Below, one piece after another: positions 18,634 through 28,417 of a stretch of DNA of 49,557 nucleotides. The DNA lies in assembly GCA_018829965.1 (NCBI GenBank), contig JAHJTG010000005.1, positions 1-49,557 of the forward strand. The letters run 5' to 3'. A model generated the notes under the pieces. The model saw only the letters and a list, made by a program, of their open reading frames with translations. It ran no database searches and had not been told where the DNA came from. The translations under genes were made by a program, and so were the position numbers. Origin of the DNA: Patescibacteria group bacterium (GTDB taxonomy: Bacteria > Patescibacteriota > Minisyncoccia > Minisyncoccales > Staskawiczbacteraceae). Each line of letters begins with the position of its first letter. Positions within the stretch are counted from its first letter, which is position 1.

Positions 18634-19398
18634 ATGAAAGATTTCAAATCATCAGCTTACAAAGTATTAGAAGGGGCTAAAAAGCCGTTGCATAGTAAAG
18701 ATATAACTAATAGGGCTATTAAGGCTGGCTACTTAAAAACGACTGGCAAAACTCCCGAAGCCACAATGAATGCCCTTTTAATTACTGATATAAACGAAAA
18801 AAAGAACAAGTCGGCTTTTATTAAAACAGACCCCTCAACATTTAATATAAATCCCAAGTTTAATAAAAGCGCAATCAGAACTGCCCTTAAAGAAAAGGAC
18901 TATCCCATATCAAAAACAATTTCCTCAAAACAAAAAGGCGACATAGGAGAGGCGAGAATAGCTGAGTTAATAATGTTGTATGGAGAAAACCTGTCTTGCT
19001 ACAAACCCATATCAGACGATGAGGGTATTGATTTAATTATAAAACAAAGAAGTAGTTTCAAAACTTTTCATTTACAAGTAAAAACTCGGTATGGGACAAG
19101 TTCCAATACTTCTTTAATAGCAGTCGCTAAAGAAAAGTGCGTAAAGAAAGATACTGCACTTGGTTTGGTATTTTGTTTTTTTGATACAGAGGACGGCGAT
19201 ATTTGGGATTATATATGGTTTGTGCCAGCAATAGAATTTATTAAACTTGCAAAAAAATCTTATAATAAGAAACTTGGCTCTATCTATAAGTTTATAGCTG
19301 GGAGAAGCCAAAAAGATACAAATAAATGGGCTAAATTTCTTATAGACAAAAGAGATTTGGGCAATAAAATAATAAAACAATTAGAAACATTAAAATAA
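18634..19398 (+). CDS. HARE-HTH domain fused to PD-(D/E)XK restriction-type nuclease
   Basis: AYKVLEGAKKPLHSKDITNRAIKAGYLKTTGKTPEATMNALL (HARE-HTH); GDIGEARIAEL...DDEGIDLII...FHLQVKTR (nuclease core). Confidence 0.8.
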   Translation: MKDFKSSAYKVLEGAKKPLHSKDITNRAIKAGYLKTTGKTPEATMNALLITDINEKKNKSAFIKTDPSTFNINPKFNKSAIRTALKEKDYPISKTISSKQKGDIGEARIAELIMLYGENLSCYKPISDDEGIDLIIKQRSSFKTFHLQVKTRYGTSSNTSLIAVAKEKCVKKDTALGLVFCFFDTEDGDIWDYIWFVPAIEFIKLAKKSYNKKLGSIYKFIAGRSQKDTNKWAKFLIDKRDLGNKIIKQLETLK

Positions 19399-19399
19399 T

Positions 19400-19579
19400 A
19401 TGACACAAGAAAAAGAGTTTTATCTCGTTGAAGAATTGGCTGAGAAGCTAAGAATTTCTAATATGACGATTTACCGCTACATAAAAGCAAAAAAGGTTAA
19501 GGCCTATAAAATAGGCAAGGCGTTTCGCATAGACCAAAAAGAATTTAATAATTTTCTTAATAAAGTTAAAAATAAATAA
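19400..19579 (+). CDS. excisionase/MerR-type HTH DNA-binding protein (59 aa)
   Basis: MTQEKEFYLVEELAEKLRISNMTIYRYIKAKKVKAYKIGKAFRIDQKEFNNFLNKVKNK; missing from ORF track (below cutoff). Confidence 0.8.
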   Translation: MTQEKEFYLVEELAEKLRISNMTIYRYIKAKKVKAYKIGKAFRIDQKEFNNFLNKVKNK

Positions 19580-19581
19580 AT

Positions 19582-20433
19582 ATGAACGCATATAAAGATT
19601 TTCAAAACAGGTTCAAGGTATTAGCAAGCAAACACAGAAATTTAGTCGTGAATACCCTATCAAATATATTTACGATGAGGTTGATTGGTAATAAAACACA
19701 CGGAGATTTGGCGGAAATAGGTATAGCCGAGTTTATCAATCAATTTATGTATGATTTTAAGAGTATACACGTCGGCAAAGACCTTTTCCGAGCTAAAGAG
19801 CACGAGGAAGATATTGTTATCATCAACGAGATAACAAACTCAAAATTTCCAGTTAGCTTAAAGGCGTATGGAGATGGTCCATTACAACTTTCAACTGATA
19901 GCGACCAAAAAATGTTTCCTTATCTTGAAAAGCAAGGGAGAGAAATTACAGACAAAAGAAAGATAGCGGAAATATTTTCTTCTACAGCTTTCTCAGAATT
20001 TAATAATATCAATGTGATGCCACTTATCTATAATGAAAAGAAGAAGCAGTGTAATATAATGATTTTTGACCACGAAAAAGCTATTAAAAATACTGCAAGA
20101 ATTTTATATATAGATAAAGGAGAAAGTCTCGCTGGCAAGAGTAAGGGTAAGAGCAGAAAGCACCCGATTTTTATGTTTTTAGATAAAGATAATAATTATA
20201 TTTGCGAGGTTCGTTATGGCGGTGCGTCGGCGAACGCACTGCAAAGGGGGCTTTGGACACAAACAAAAAATGCTACAAGCTATTTTGATAGCATTACAAA
20301 TGGCTGGATTGATTACTCACACAACCACGCATTAGTAAAATTATTTAGCCTTGCGTTAAATAGCACAGAAGCGGGACATAAAGAAGCAAATAAAATCTTG
20401 CAGGAAGATATTGATAAATTAATAAAGACGTAA
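19582..20433 (+). CDS. putative type II restriction endonuclease
   Basis: HGDLAEIGIAEFI...EEDIVIINEITNSKFPVSLKAYGDGPLQLSTD; immediately upstream of the methylase. Confidence 0.7.
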   Translation: MNAYKDFQNRFKVLASKHRNLVVNTLSNIFTMRLIGNKTHGDLAEIGIAEFINQFMYDFKSIHVGKDLFRAKEHEEDIVIINEITNSKFPVSLKAYGDGPLQLSTDSDQKMFPYLEKQGREITDKRKIAEIFSSTAFSEFNNINVMPLIYNEKKKQCNIMIFDHEKAIKNTARILYIDKGESLAGKSKGKSRKHPIFMFLDKDNNYICEVRYGGASANALQRGLWTQTKNATSYFDSITNGWIDYSHNHALVKLFSLALNSTEAGHKEANKILQEDIDKLIKT

Positions 20434-20434
20434 T

Positions 20435-21643
20435 ATGTCAAAAGAGCTTAGTATATCAAAAAAGCTAAATCTATTTAACGAAAGAGATTTTTCTCATATA
20501 AAAACTCAGGGCATAAAATATGCTGGGTCTAAGTTAAAGATAATTCCCTATATTTTAGAAAGCATAAAAGACTTAGAGATTAAAACGATTTTAGACGGAT
20601 TTAGTGGGTCAACCAGAGTAAGCCAAGCATTGGCTCAAGCAGGTTATAATGTTGTTTCCAATGATACTGCTTGCTGGTCTGAAGTATGTGCAAAATGTTT
20701 TTTGTTGAGTAAGAAAGATAAAAAATACTATCAAAATATACTTGATGAACTCAATTCTCTAAAAGGACGTAATGGCTGGTTCACCAAACATTACGGCGGA
20801 GACAAAGCAATGAAAGTAAAAATGCCCTTTCAAATAAAAAACACAAGGAAATTAGATGCTATAAGAGACAGAATTGACGAACTAAAATTAAATGATATTG
20901 ACAAGTCTGTTGTTCTAACAAGTTTGCTGTTTGCGTTAGACGCAGTAGATAGCACACTTGGACACTTCGTATCATATCTCTCTAAGTGGTCTAAGCGTTC
21001 CCATAATGATTTAATGCTTAAAGTCCCCGAATTAAAAAAAACTAACGGCAAACACAAGGTTCTTAGAGAAGACATTTTTGATGTGATAAAAAATAATACT
21101 TTTGACCTTGCGTATTTTGACCCTCCGTATGGGTCAAATAATGAAAAAATGCCTCCAAGTAGAGTAAGATATTCTTCCTATTATCATATTTGGACATCTG
21201 TTGTTAAAAATGACAAACCAACTCTATTTGGAAAAGTGAACCGAAGAGAGGATACGAGGGATTTAATTTCAGCCTCCATATTTGAAGAATTTAGAAAAAA
21301 CGAAAGCGGAAATTTTATTGCAATGGAAGCAATAAAAAGAATGGTTCAAGAGACTAAGGCAAGGTATATTTTACTTTCTTATAGCTCTGGAGGAAGGGCG
21401 ACTAAAAAAGAACTTGAGCAGATTTTTGAAGGAACGGGAAAAATTCTTAAAATTATTGAGATAGACTACAAAAAAAATATTATGGCAACTATGAGTTGGA
21501 CGAATGAGTGGATAAACTCAGATGGAGAACATAAAGAATACCTCTTCTTAATGGAAAAATCCGCAAATAAGTGCAATGCCCTCACGGAAAATAATAAACG
21601 AAAAGTTCTACTTGATAACATCACCCCGCCCTTAACAGCATAA
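20435..21643 (+). CDS. D12-class DNA adenine methyltransferase
   Basis: GIKYAGSKLKIIPYI, DGFSGSTRVSQAL, AYFDPPYGSN. Confidence 0.9.
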   Translation: MSKELSISKKLNLFNERDFSHIKTQGIKYAGSKLKIIPYILESIKDLEIKTILDGFSGSTRVSQALAQAGYNVVSNDTACWSEVCAKCFLLSKKDKKYYQNILDELNSLKGRNGWFTKHYGGDKAMKVKMPFQIKNTRKLDAIRDRIDELKLNDIDKSVVLTSLLFALDAVDSTLGHFVSYLSKWSKRSHNDLMLKVPELKKTNGKHKVLREDIFDVIKNNTFDLAYFDPPYGSNNEKMPPSRVRYSSYYHIWTSVVKNDKPTLFGKVNRREDTRDLISASIFEEFRKNESGNFIAMEAIKRMVQETKARYILLSYSSGGRATKKELEQIFEGTGKILKIIEIDYKKNIMATMSWTNEWINSDGEHKEYLFLMEKSANKCNALTENNKRKVLLDNITPPLTA

Positions 21644-21646
21644 AAT

Positions 21647-23155
21647 ATGAAAGCAGTAATACTCGCAAGAGTTTCAACAACAAGGCAAGAAGAGGAGGGG
21701 CACTCGCTCCCCGCTCAAATAAGGAGGTTGCAGGAATACGCAAAGAAAAAAGGCTTTGAAATAGCCGAGACTTTTTCTTTTTCTGAAAGTGCGGGAGGCA
21801 AAATTAGAAAGAAATTTGAAGAAGTTATGACCTATATCAAAACTCATAAAGATGTTAAAGTTTTGCTTTGCGAGAATGTTGACCGAGCGACAAGGAACTT
21901 TAAGGACGCTGTTGATTTAGACGAAATGAGAAAAAACGAGGGTTTAGAAATTCATTTCGTCCAAGACGGATTTTTCATAAATAAAAATGCTACTGGCAAC
22001 CAAATGTTTATGTGGGAGGCAAAGGTATTTATTGCCAAGCAATACTTAAACCGATTATCTGATGATGTCAAAAGAAGCAACGAGCAGAAGCTACAAAATG
22101 GCGAATGGATAAACAAGCCCCCGATAGGATACATTGGCACGATAGACCCTAAGGGCAACAAAGGAATGATACCAGACCCGTTAAAAAGCCACCTTGTCGT
22201 TAAAATCTTTGAAATCTATGCTACTGGGAGCTCCTCAATTCTAAAGATTAAAGAAACAATGGACGCTCTGGGTTTAAGAGGCAATACAAGGGACAATAAG
22301 CCCCTCTGTAAGAGCCAAATACACTATATCCTTAATAATCCCTATTACTACGGCTTAATGCGTGTTAACGGGCAATTATACGAACATAAATATGAACCCT
22401 TAATAACCAAACAACTTTTTGATAGAGTGCAGGAAGTATTTAGTGGTTATGATAAAAAACCTTTCAGATATGGTTGTAAGCCTTTTGTATTTAGGGCTAT
22501 GGTAAGATGTTCAGAGTGCGGGTGCTTGATTGGCGGAGAGCTTAAAAAAGGACACTATGTTTATTATTCTTGCAATAATTATAAGAAAGTCCACAAGCAA
22601 AGGGTTTATGTTAAAGAGATTGATATGCTTGAACCAGTTCGCAGGGTTTTAGAAAAGATAAAATTAACAGACCAACAAAAAAACGAACTGATAGAAGATT
22701 TTAAGAAATCAGACAAAAGTAAGAATAAGTTTGTAAGTGCCAAGCTCCCAGAGCTAACGGCAGAGTTTGATTTATACGAAACGAGAAAAAGCGAAACTTG
22801 GAATAAATATGTGGATAAGGAAATAAGTAAGGAGATGTATGACAAAAAATACAAAGAATATGACGACAAGCAGAACGCTATAAAAACCCAAATGGGAAAA
22901 TTCCAAGTAGCTGATGTAGAATTTTACACAACAATAAATATGATTGTGGCTCTCTCTCAAAGAGCCGAAGAAATCTTTGAAAGTTCTGAACCTCACGAGA
23001 AAAGGGCTTTTGCCAATTTCTTACTTCAGAACTGCCAATTAGAAGGCGAAAAGCTGAAATTTGAACTTAAAAGCCCCTTTGACGGGGCTTTATCTGCACA
23101 CGACTGTTCTAACTTGCTCCGCGGCCAGGACTCGAACCTGGAACCTTCTCGTTAA
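21647..23155 (+). CDS. serine recombinase (large resolvase family)
   Basis: AVILARVSTTRQEEEGHSLPAQIRRL; NVDRATRN; Zn ribbon CSECGCLIGG...YYSC; coiled-coil tail; C-term overlaps tRNA-Asn. Confidence 0.92.
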   Translation: MKAVILARVSTTRQEEEGHSLPAQIRRLQEYAKKKGFEIAETFSFSESAGGKIRKKFEEVMTYIKTHKDVKVLLCENVDRATRNFKDAVDLDEMRKNEGLEIHFVQDGFFINKNATGNQMFMWEAKVFIAKQYLNRLSDDVKRSNEQKLQNGEWINKPPIGYIGTIDPKGNKGMIPDPLKSHLVVKIFEIYATGSSSILKIKETMDALGLRGNTRDNKPLCKSQIHYILNNPYYYGLMRVNGQLYEHKYEPLITKQLFDRVQEVFSGYDKKPFRYGCKPFVFRAMVRCSECGCLIGGELKKGHYVYYSCNNYKKVHKQRVYVKEIDMLEPVRRVLEKIKLTDQQKNELIEDFKKSDKSKNKFVSAKLPELTAEFDLYETRKSETWNKYVDKEISKEMYDKKYKEYDDKQNAIKTQMGKFQVADVEFYTTINMIVALSQRAEEIFESSEPHEKRAFANFLLQNCQLEGEKLKFELKSPFDGALSAHDCSNLLRGQDSNLEPSR

Positions 23156-23188
23156 CAGCGAGTTGCACTACCATTGTGCTACCGCGGA
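23117..23188 (-). tRNA. tRNA-Asn (GUU)
   Basis: TCCGCGG/CCGCGGA acceptor stem, ACTCG-CTGTTAA-CGAGA anticodon arm, CCAGG-TTCGAGT-CCTGG T-arm. Confidence 0.97.
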
Positions 23189-23264
23189 ATAATTATTTTT
23201 ATATAAATAAATTATTTACTGGTTATAATATAACCATTGCTAAGAAACAAATCAAGAAAAACCT

Positions 23265-23396
23265 TTAAAAAAACGAGAAGAAAGAAATTACTAAAATAAC
23301 TACAACAGTCACAACGAGCAAAATTATCCAAAAGGAATTATTTCTCTCTGGCGGATTTTCCTTTTTTTCTTCTTCGTATGATAGTATATTGTTCAT
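23265..23396 (-). CDS. small single-TM protein (43 aa)
   Basis: MNNILSYEEEKKENPPERNNSFWIILLVVTVVVILVISFFSFF; below ORF-track cutoff. Confidence 0.45.
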   Translation of the reverse strand: MNNILSYEEEKKENPPERNNSFWIILLVVTVVVILVISFFSFF

Positions 23397-23462
23397 ATTT
23401 TTAATTGATTAAACTATAAAAATACGACCTTTATATACTTACTACCTACTATTTTCTACTTT

Positions 23463-24914
23463 CTAATAGTAATCCTTCACCTTCTTTAATTCATCGTGCT
23501 TTCTTAGTTTTTCAAGAGATTTTGCCTGAATCTGACGAATTCTCTCGCGAGTTACACCGAAGTCAACGCCAGTTTCTTCAAGGGTGTGCATAATACCATC
23601 TTCTAAACCAAATCTCATTGCTAAAATTTTTAATTCTCTCGGGCTTAATTCGCTCGAAAGTTCTTTTAATCGTCTCTTCAAAAGTTTATGAGCAGCCTCC
23701 ATTGATGGCGAAAGAGCCTTGTCGTCTTTAATAAATTCGGCTAAAACGCTCTCCTGTTTATCCTTGTCCTCGCCTACTGGCGTTTCTAAAGATACTGCCT
23801 TTTGAGCAATCTTTTTTATATGATGAACTTTATCAACTTCCAAGCCCATTTCAGATGCAACTTCCTCCGCTAAAGGTTCTCTGCCTAATTCCTGCAAAAG
23901 ATTTTTCCTGACTTTAGTATACTTTGAAATCGTCTCAATCATGTGAACGGGAATTCTAATAGTTCTTGCCTGGTCTGCTAAAGCGCGGGTAATTGCCTGT
24001 CTTATCCACCAAGTAGCATAAGTTGAAAACTTATAGCCTCTCCTCCAATCAAATTTTTTGACTGCCTTAAACAGACCCAAATTTCCTTCCTGAATTAAAT
24101 CAAGCATGGTTAAATTCGGGGACCTGCCGACATATTTTTTGGCGATAGAAACCACTAACCTTAAATTGGCTAAAGCCAGCCTGTTTTTTGCTTCTTCATC
24201 CCCTTTTTCTATCCTTTTAGATAATTCTTTTTCTTCTCTGGCAGTTAAAAAACTTACCTTCCCTATTTCCTTTAAATACATTTGGATAGGGTCAATTTTA
24301 CCTCCAATAAGTATTTTTTTCTTTTTCTCTTTCTTGCCTATTTTTGTTTTAATCTCTAAAAATTCTCGTGATTCTTTAATTTCAACGCCGTTTTCCTGTA
24401 AGGTTTCGTAGATTCTTTCCAACTCTTGGATGTTCTGCTCTATATCGGGGAAAGTATATAAAATTTCAGAGGTGGTAACAAAGCCTCTTTCACGCCCTTT
24501 TCTTACAATATTTTCTATCTGTTCTGGCGTTGCAACTATTTTTTTCCTCTTTACTACTATTTTCTGCTTTTTTACTTTTCTTTTTTTGCGCTTCTTTACT
24601 AACTTGCGAATCCTCTTTTTAATAATCTTTTTCTTCCCGCCTGCACCGCTTGTGGCGAAGCCACTACGGGCAGGTTTCTTTTTTAAAACCTTCGCTTTGC
24701 GGGATTTAACACGACGAATTTTTTTCTTTACCGACCTACGAGCTCTTTTTTTAGCGACTTTTTTCTTTTTCTTCTTTGCCAGTTTGCGAACCGTTTTTTT
24801 AATGGTTTTCCCGCCTGCATCGCTATGCCAGCCAGCAGTAGATACAGCGTTTCTGGCGGGCGAAGCATTGCGGGCAAGTTTCTTTTTTCGACGACTAATT
24901 ATTTTTTTCTTCAT
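23463..24914 (-). CDS. rpoD: RNA polymerase primary sigma factor (sigma70) with Lys/Arg-rich N-terminal extension
   Basis: [84 protein letters not shown]. Confidence 0.97.
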   Translation of the reverse strand: MKKKIISRRKKKLARNASPARNAVSTAGWHSDAGGKTIKKTVRKLAKKKKKKVAKKRARRSVKKKIRRVKSRKAKVLKKKPARSGFATSGAGGKKKIIKKRIRKLVKKRKKRKVKKQKIVVKRKKIVATPEQIENIVRKGRERGFVTTSEILYTFPDIEQNIQELERIYETLQENGVEIKESREFLEIKTKIGKKEKKKKILIGGKIDPIQMYLKEIGKVSFLTAREEKELSKRIEKGDEEAKNRLALANLRLVVSIAKKYVGRSPNLTMLDLIQEGNLGLFKAVKKFDWRRGYKFSTYATWWIRQAITRALADQARTIRIPVHMIETISKYTKVRKNLLQELGREPLAEEVASEMGLEVDKVHHIKKIAQKAVSLETPVGEDKDKQESVLAEFIKDDKALSPSMEAAHKLLKRRLKELSSELSPRELKILAMRFGLEDGIMHTLEETGVDFGVTRERIRQIQAKSLEKLRKHDELKKVKDYY

Positions 24915-24919
24915 AGCAT

Positions 24920-26746
24920 TTAAAGCTCTTTTGTTAATTTATTGAATTGTTCCATTAAATTATTAATTTTTCCAGAATCTTTTTCTGATTCTGCGAGCTT
25001 AATCTGGGCAGAGAGAGCTTTCAATTTATCCTTAACTTCGATGGATTTTAACCCTAAAAGACAAAGTTGAATTTCTTCTTCTACATCTTCATCATATTCC
25101 ACCTCTGCTCTTAAAGAAAGCACCCCAAGAAAATCCTTCAATTCTTCATCAGAGTCTGACTTGTTATATTTTACCGATAAATTATCAATAACCTCTTTTA
25201 AGTCTTTTTTATTGTTTTCTTTATCCCCTAATGATAATTTTTCTTGCTTTAATTTTTCTAAAATGTTCTTTATTTTTTCTGAAAAAAGAGGCAGATGCTG
25301 AATATCAATTAGATTTAAACTATCAGGCTCTTTCAGAATTAAAGATATTATTTTTTCTTCAAGTATTTTTTTTCTGCTAATAGGTTCAGAAAATTCTTTA
25401 ACTATTTTGCTTTTTTCTTCTACCCCCCTAACTAATTCTTGTAAAAAACTTTGTTCAACCTTTACTTTCTTTAATTCTTCTAAAACATCTTGGTCCTTTA
25501 CCGATAAAACTGTTGCCAATTTTTGGACCCAAAACGATTGCTCAATTTTATTTGGTATCTTTTTAATCACAGGCAATACTATTTTCCCAATTTCTTTCTT
25601 TCCTTCGGGCGTATTTTTATCGTATTTTGTAGTTGCAGAATCAAAATAAAAATCTAATATTGAACGCGCCCCAATTAAAGATTTCCCCCACCCTTTCGGG
25701 TCTTTTAATATAACGTCGGCTGGGTCAGAATCAGCTTCGGTCTGTTTTATAATTTTAATATTAAAACCTGCTTCTTGGGCCAAACCAATCCCTCTTTTTG
25801 TTGCGCTATCTCCGGCAACATCCATATCAAAAGCCAAAAGCAGATTCTCGGTGTATCGTTTTAAAATAATAAGGTGAGAAGAGGTTAAAGCTGTGCCCGA
25901 AACAGCAATTGTATTTTCAAACCCTGCCTGATGAGCCATAATTGTATCCGTGTAGCCCTCTGTAACTACGCAACAATTTTCTTTTCTTGCTGCTAATTTT
26001 GCAAAATTTAAACCATAGAGGGTATGGCTTTTATCATAAAGGAGAGTTTGAGGAGTATTAATATATTTTGCAACTTCTTCCTCCTCTGAAACTTTTTCAA
26101 AAACCCTAGCCCCAAACCCGATAACTTGGGAATTTAAATCAAAGACAGGGAATATAATTCTACCGCGGAACCTATCATAAAAGTTTTGTTTGTTTTCAGA
26201 TTTTATTGCCAAACCAGCTTTTTCTATTTCTTCCCTTTGATAACCTTTACCAACTAAAAAATCTGAGAGACCCTGCCAAGTGTTTGGTGAATACCCCAAA
26301 CGCCATTTTTTTATTGTTTCTGCTTTTATTCCTCTGTTTAAAAGATATTCCTGCGCTTTTTTCCCACCTGTGCTCCCATCAAGTTGTTTTTCAAAAAAAT
26401 TACAGGATGATTCGCAAATTTCATAAAGACGTTCTCTGGCAGTTGTTAATTGTGGGTCTTGACGCTTCAATTCTACCCCAGCTTTTTGAGCTAAAATCCG
26501 CAAAGCATCTCCGAATTCAACTCCTTCAATTTTCATTATAAAGTCAAAGATACTACTACCCTCTCCACATCCAAAACAATGCCACATCTGACGAGCCGGC
26601 GAAACAAAAAAAGAGGGTTTTTTTTCTGAATGAAATGGACAAACGCCCCTATAGTTGGCTCCAGTTTTCTTTAGCTTTACATAACTGCCAACTACTTCTA
26701 CTACGTCTAATTTATTTTTAATTTCTTCTATTTGAGAGGTGAACAT
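24920..26746 (-). CDS. dnaG: DNA primase
   Basis: [36 protein letters not shown] zinc finger; [21 protein letters not shown]; start taken at [18 protein letters not shown]. Confidence 0.96.
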   Translation of the reverse strand: MFTSQIEEIKNKLDVVEVVGSYVKLKKTGANYRGVCPFHSEKKPSFFVSPARQMWHCFGCGEGSSIFDFIMKIEGVEFGDALRILAQKAGVELKRQDPQLTTARERLYEICESSCNFFEKQLDGSTGGKKAQEYLLNRGIKAETIKKWRLGYSPNTWQGLSDFLVGKGYQREEIEKAGLAIKSENKQNFYDRFRGRIIFPVFDLNSQVIGFGARVFEKVSEEEEVAKYINTPQTLLYDKSHTLYGLNFAKLAARKENCCVVTEGYTDTIMAHQAGFENTIAVSGTALTSSHLIILKRYTENLLLAFDMDVAGDSATKRGIGLAQEAGFNIKIIKQTEADSDPADVILKDPKGWGKSLIGARSILDFYFDSATTKYDKNTPEGKKEIGKIVLPVIKKIPNKIEQSFWVQKLATVLSVKDQDVLEELKKVKVEQSFLQELVRGVEEKSKIVKEFSEPISRKKILEEKIISLILKEPDSLNLIDIQHLPLFSEKIKNILEKLKQEKLSLGDKENNKKDLKEVIDNLSVKYNKSDSDEELKDFLGVLSLRAEVEYDEDVEEEIQLCLLGLKSIEVKDKLKALSAQIKLAESEKDSGKINNLMEQFNKLTKEL

Positions 26747-26810
26747 TAAAATTAATTTTACCACAAAATATTTAAAATTCAACCCATTCCACCTTATTTA
26801 ATAAAAACAT

Positions 26811-26838
26811 TTGACAGAACTTTTTATATTGTTATTAT
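26811..26838 (+). promoter_or_regulatory. sigma70-type promoter upstream of candidate ncRNA
   Basis: TTGACA (26811-26816), 16-nt spacer, TATTAT (26833-26838). Confidence 0.55.
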
Positions 26839-26845
26839 TATATTA

Positions 26846-27079
26846 ATCTGAATTGTAATTTTAAAATTACGATTTATATATGATTTTGCTCTTTTATTCT
26901 TTAATCTGCTGAAAAACAAACTTAAATTAAGAACGATATTGTCACGATTGTAAGTATCGATTTACGATATACGTCAGATTATGATTGTGACAAAGGGTGA
27001 GCCGTAACTCAAAGTTTTGATTTCAGCTCACAAGGTTAAAACTGCGGTACATCGCCACGGCGTATCGCAGTTTTTTTAT
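26846..27079 (+). ncRNA. candidate structured non-coding RNA of unknown family
   Basis: No ORF; interleaved stems TAATCTG/CAGATTA and TTGTCACGAT/ATTGTGACAA, hairpins TATCG/CGATA and GTGAGC/GCTCAC, 3' intrinsic terminator. Confidence 0.55.
27039..27077 (+). terminator. Rho-independent terminator
   Basis: AAACTGCG...CGCAGTTT followed by T run. Confidence 0.8.
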
Positions 27080-27125
27080 TCTAAAAAAACCAGACTGTTA
27101 AGTCTGGCTTTTTAGTTTCGTCTTA

Positions 27126-27575
27126 TTAATTCGCTTTCTTTATTTCTTCTGCCAACTTCTTTAATTCTGAAATATCTGCTTGAGGTCCTAATTGAGTAGA
27201 AATATATCCTATATATTTATCAAAGAATATCCTGTCTTTTGCCCATGTTTCTTGAAATTTTTCTTCTAATCCATATAAAGGATAAAGCTTAAGATGAACA
27301 TGATTCACGCCCATTCCCTCTAACACCATAGCAACTCTTTTTACGCTTAATCCTTTTTCTAAAATCTTGGCAACTTTTTTAGATGCCTGCATTAATTCTT
27401 GATAAGCATCGTCTGACATATCAAAAGCATAAGAATCATAATGCTCCTTAGGCATAACCAAAGTCATGCCGCGAGTATTGGGATTAACATCTAAAATCGC
27501 TAGAAAATCTTGGTCTTCCCAAATTTTTTCAGAATCAATTTCCCCTTTTGCTATTTTACAAAATATGCAGTCCAT
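27126..27575 (-). CDS. HIT family protein
   Basis: CIFCKIAKGEIDSEKIWED...; GVNHVHLKLYP. Confidence 0.93.
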   Translation of the reverse strand: MDCIFCKIAKGEIDSEKIWEDQDFLAILDVNPNTRGMTLVMPKEHYDSYAFDMSDDAYQELMQASKKVAKILEKGLSVKRVAMVLEGMGVNHVHLKLYPLYGLEEKFQETWAKDRIFFDKYIGYISTQLGPQADISELKKLAEEIKKAN

Positions 27576-27576
27576 T

Positions 27577-28338
27577 TTATTTTACACGGTAAATAAGGAT
27601 TACCGTTGAATCAACTTCTTGCTGTCCAGATTGTATTTGTGGAGTAGGAACAACGCCTCCTCCTAACTGCGCAACTTCGCTCTTGTATACTGAATCGTAA
27701 TAACGTGGAGAATAACTATCCTGAACATTTATCAGTTTGCCTAATTTTATTCCAGAGGACTTAGCAATATCTTCTGCTTTTTGTTTTGCCTTTTTTATAG
27801 CTTGTATTCTTGCTTCCTGTTGCGCTTTTTCCAGGTATTCAATAGAAAAACTAATATTGCCGATTAAATTTGTCCCCCTATCGTTTGCTTTAGCTAAAAC
27901 ATCTCCTATTTTTGTAAAATCTCTTATTGATACCAGAATTGTATTGGTTAATTTATAACCAATAAATATCTGACCCTTATCTTCTGTCCAATTGTATTGA
28001 GGAGCTAAATTATATTGGGTTGTCTTGATGTCTTTTTCATCAATCCCCAGCCCCTTTATATCCCCGATTAGCCCATTCATCGCTTCCGTATTCTTCTTAA
28101 TGATATCCTGTATGTCTTTTCCCTCGTTGACCATACTCAAATCTATTGTCGCTAAATCAGGAATGACATAGACTTTTCCCTCTCCGGAAACTGACAGTTC
28201 TTGAGGCGTGTTCCCCGGAATGGTTTTAAACTTATACACTAATCCGCCAATAACTGATAAAACCACGATCAAAATAATAACTACTGCTAAATTGAATAAA
28301 CGATTTGATAATTCTATTTTTTTTGTTTCTTCTTCCAT
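27577..28338 (-). CDS. SIMPL (DUF541) domain protein
   Basis: TM anchor; LSVSGEGKVYVIPDLATIDLSMVNEGKD...; QARIQAIKKAKQKAEDIAKSSGIKLG. Confidence 0.92.
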   Translation of the reverse strand: MEEETKKIELSNRLFNLAVVIILIVVLSVIGGLVYKFKTIPGNTPQELSVSGEGKVYVIPDLATIDLSMVNEGKDIQDIIKKNTEAMNGLIGDIKGLGIDEKDIKTTQYNLAPQYNWTEDKGQIFIGYKLTNTILVSIRDFTKIGDVLAKANDRGTNLIGNISFSIEYLEKAQQEARIQAIKKAKQKAEDIAKSSGIKLGKLINVQDSYSPRYYDSVYKSEVAQLGGGVVPTPQIQSGQQEVDSTVILIYRVK

Positions 28339-28417
28339 TGTATTTTCTTGCCCGCCTCAATATAAAAGCTTTGGGGCGAGTAAATTTGATTATTAATTTT
28401 AAGCGACCTTTTTTAAA

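Noticed and set aside
24430-24945. 171-aa plus-strand ORF opposite rpoD
   Set aside because: Antisense of the low-complexity Lys/Arg-rich sigma factor extension; Phe/Leu-rich translation is an artefact.
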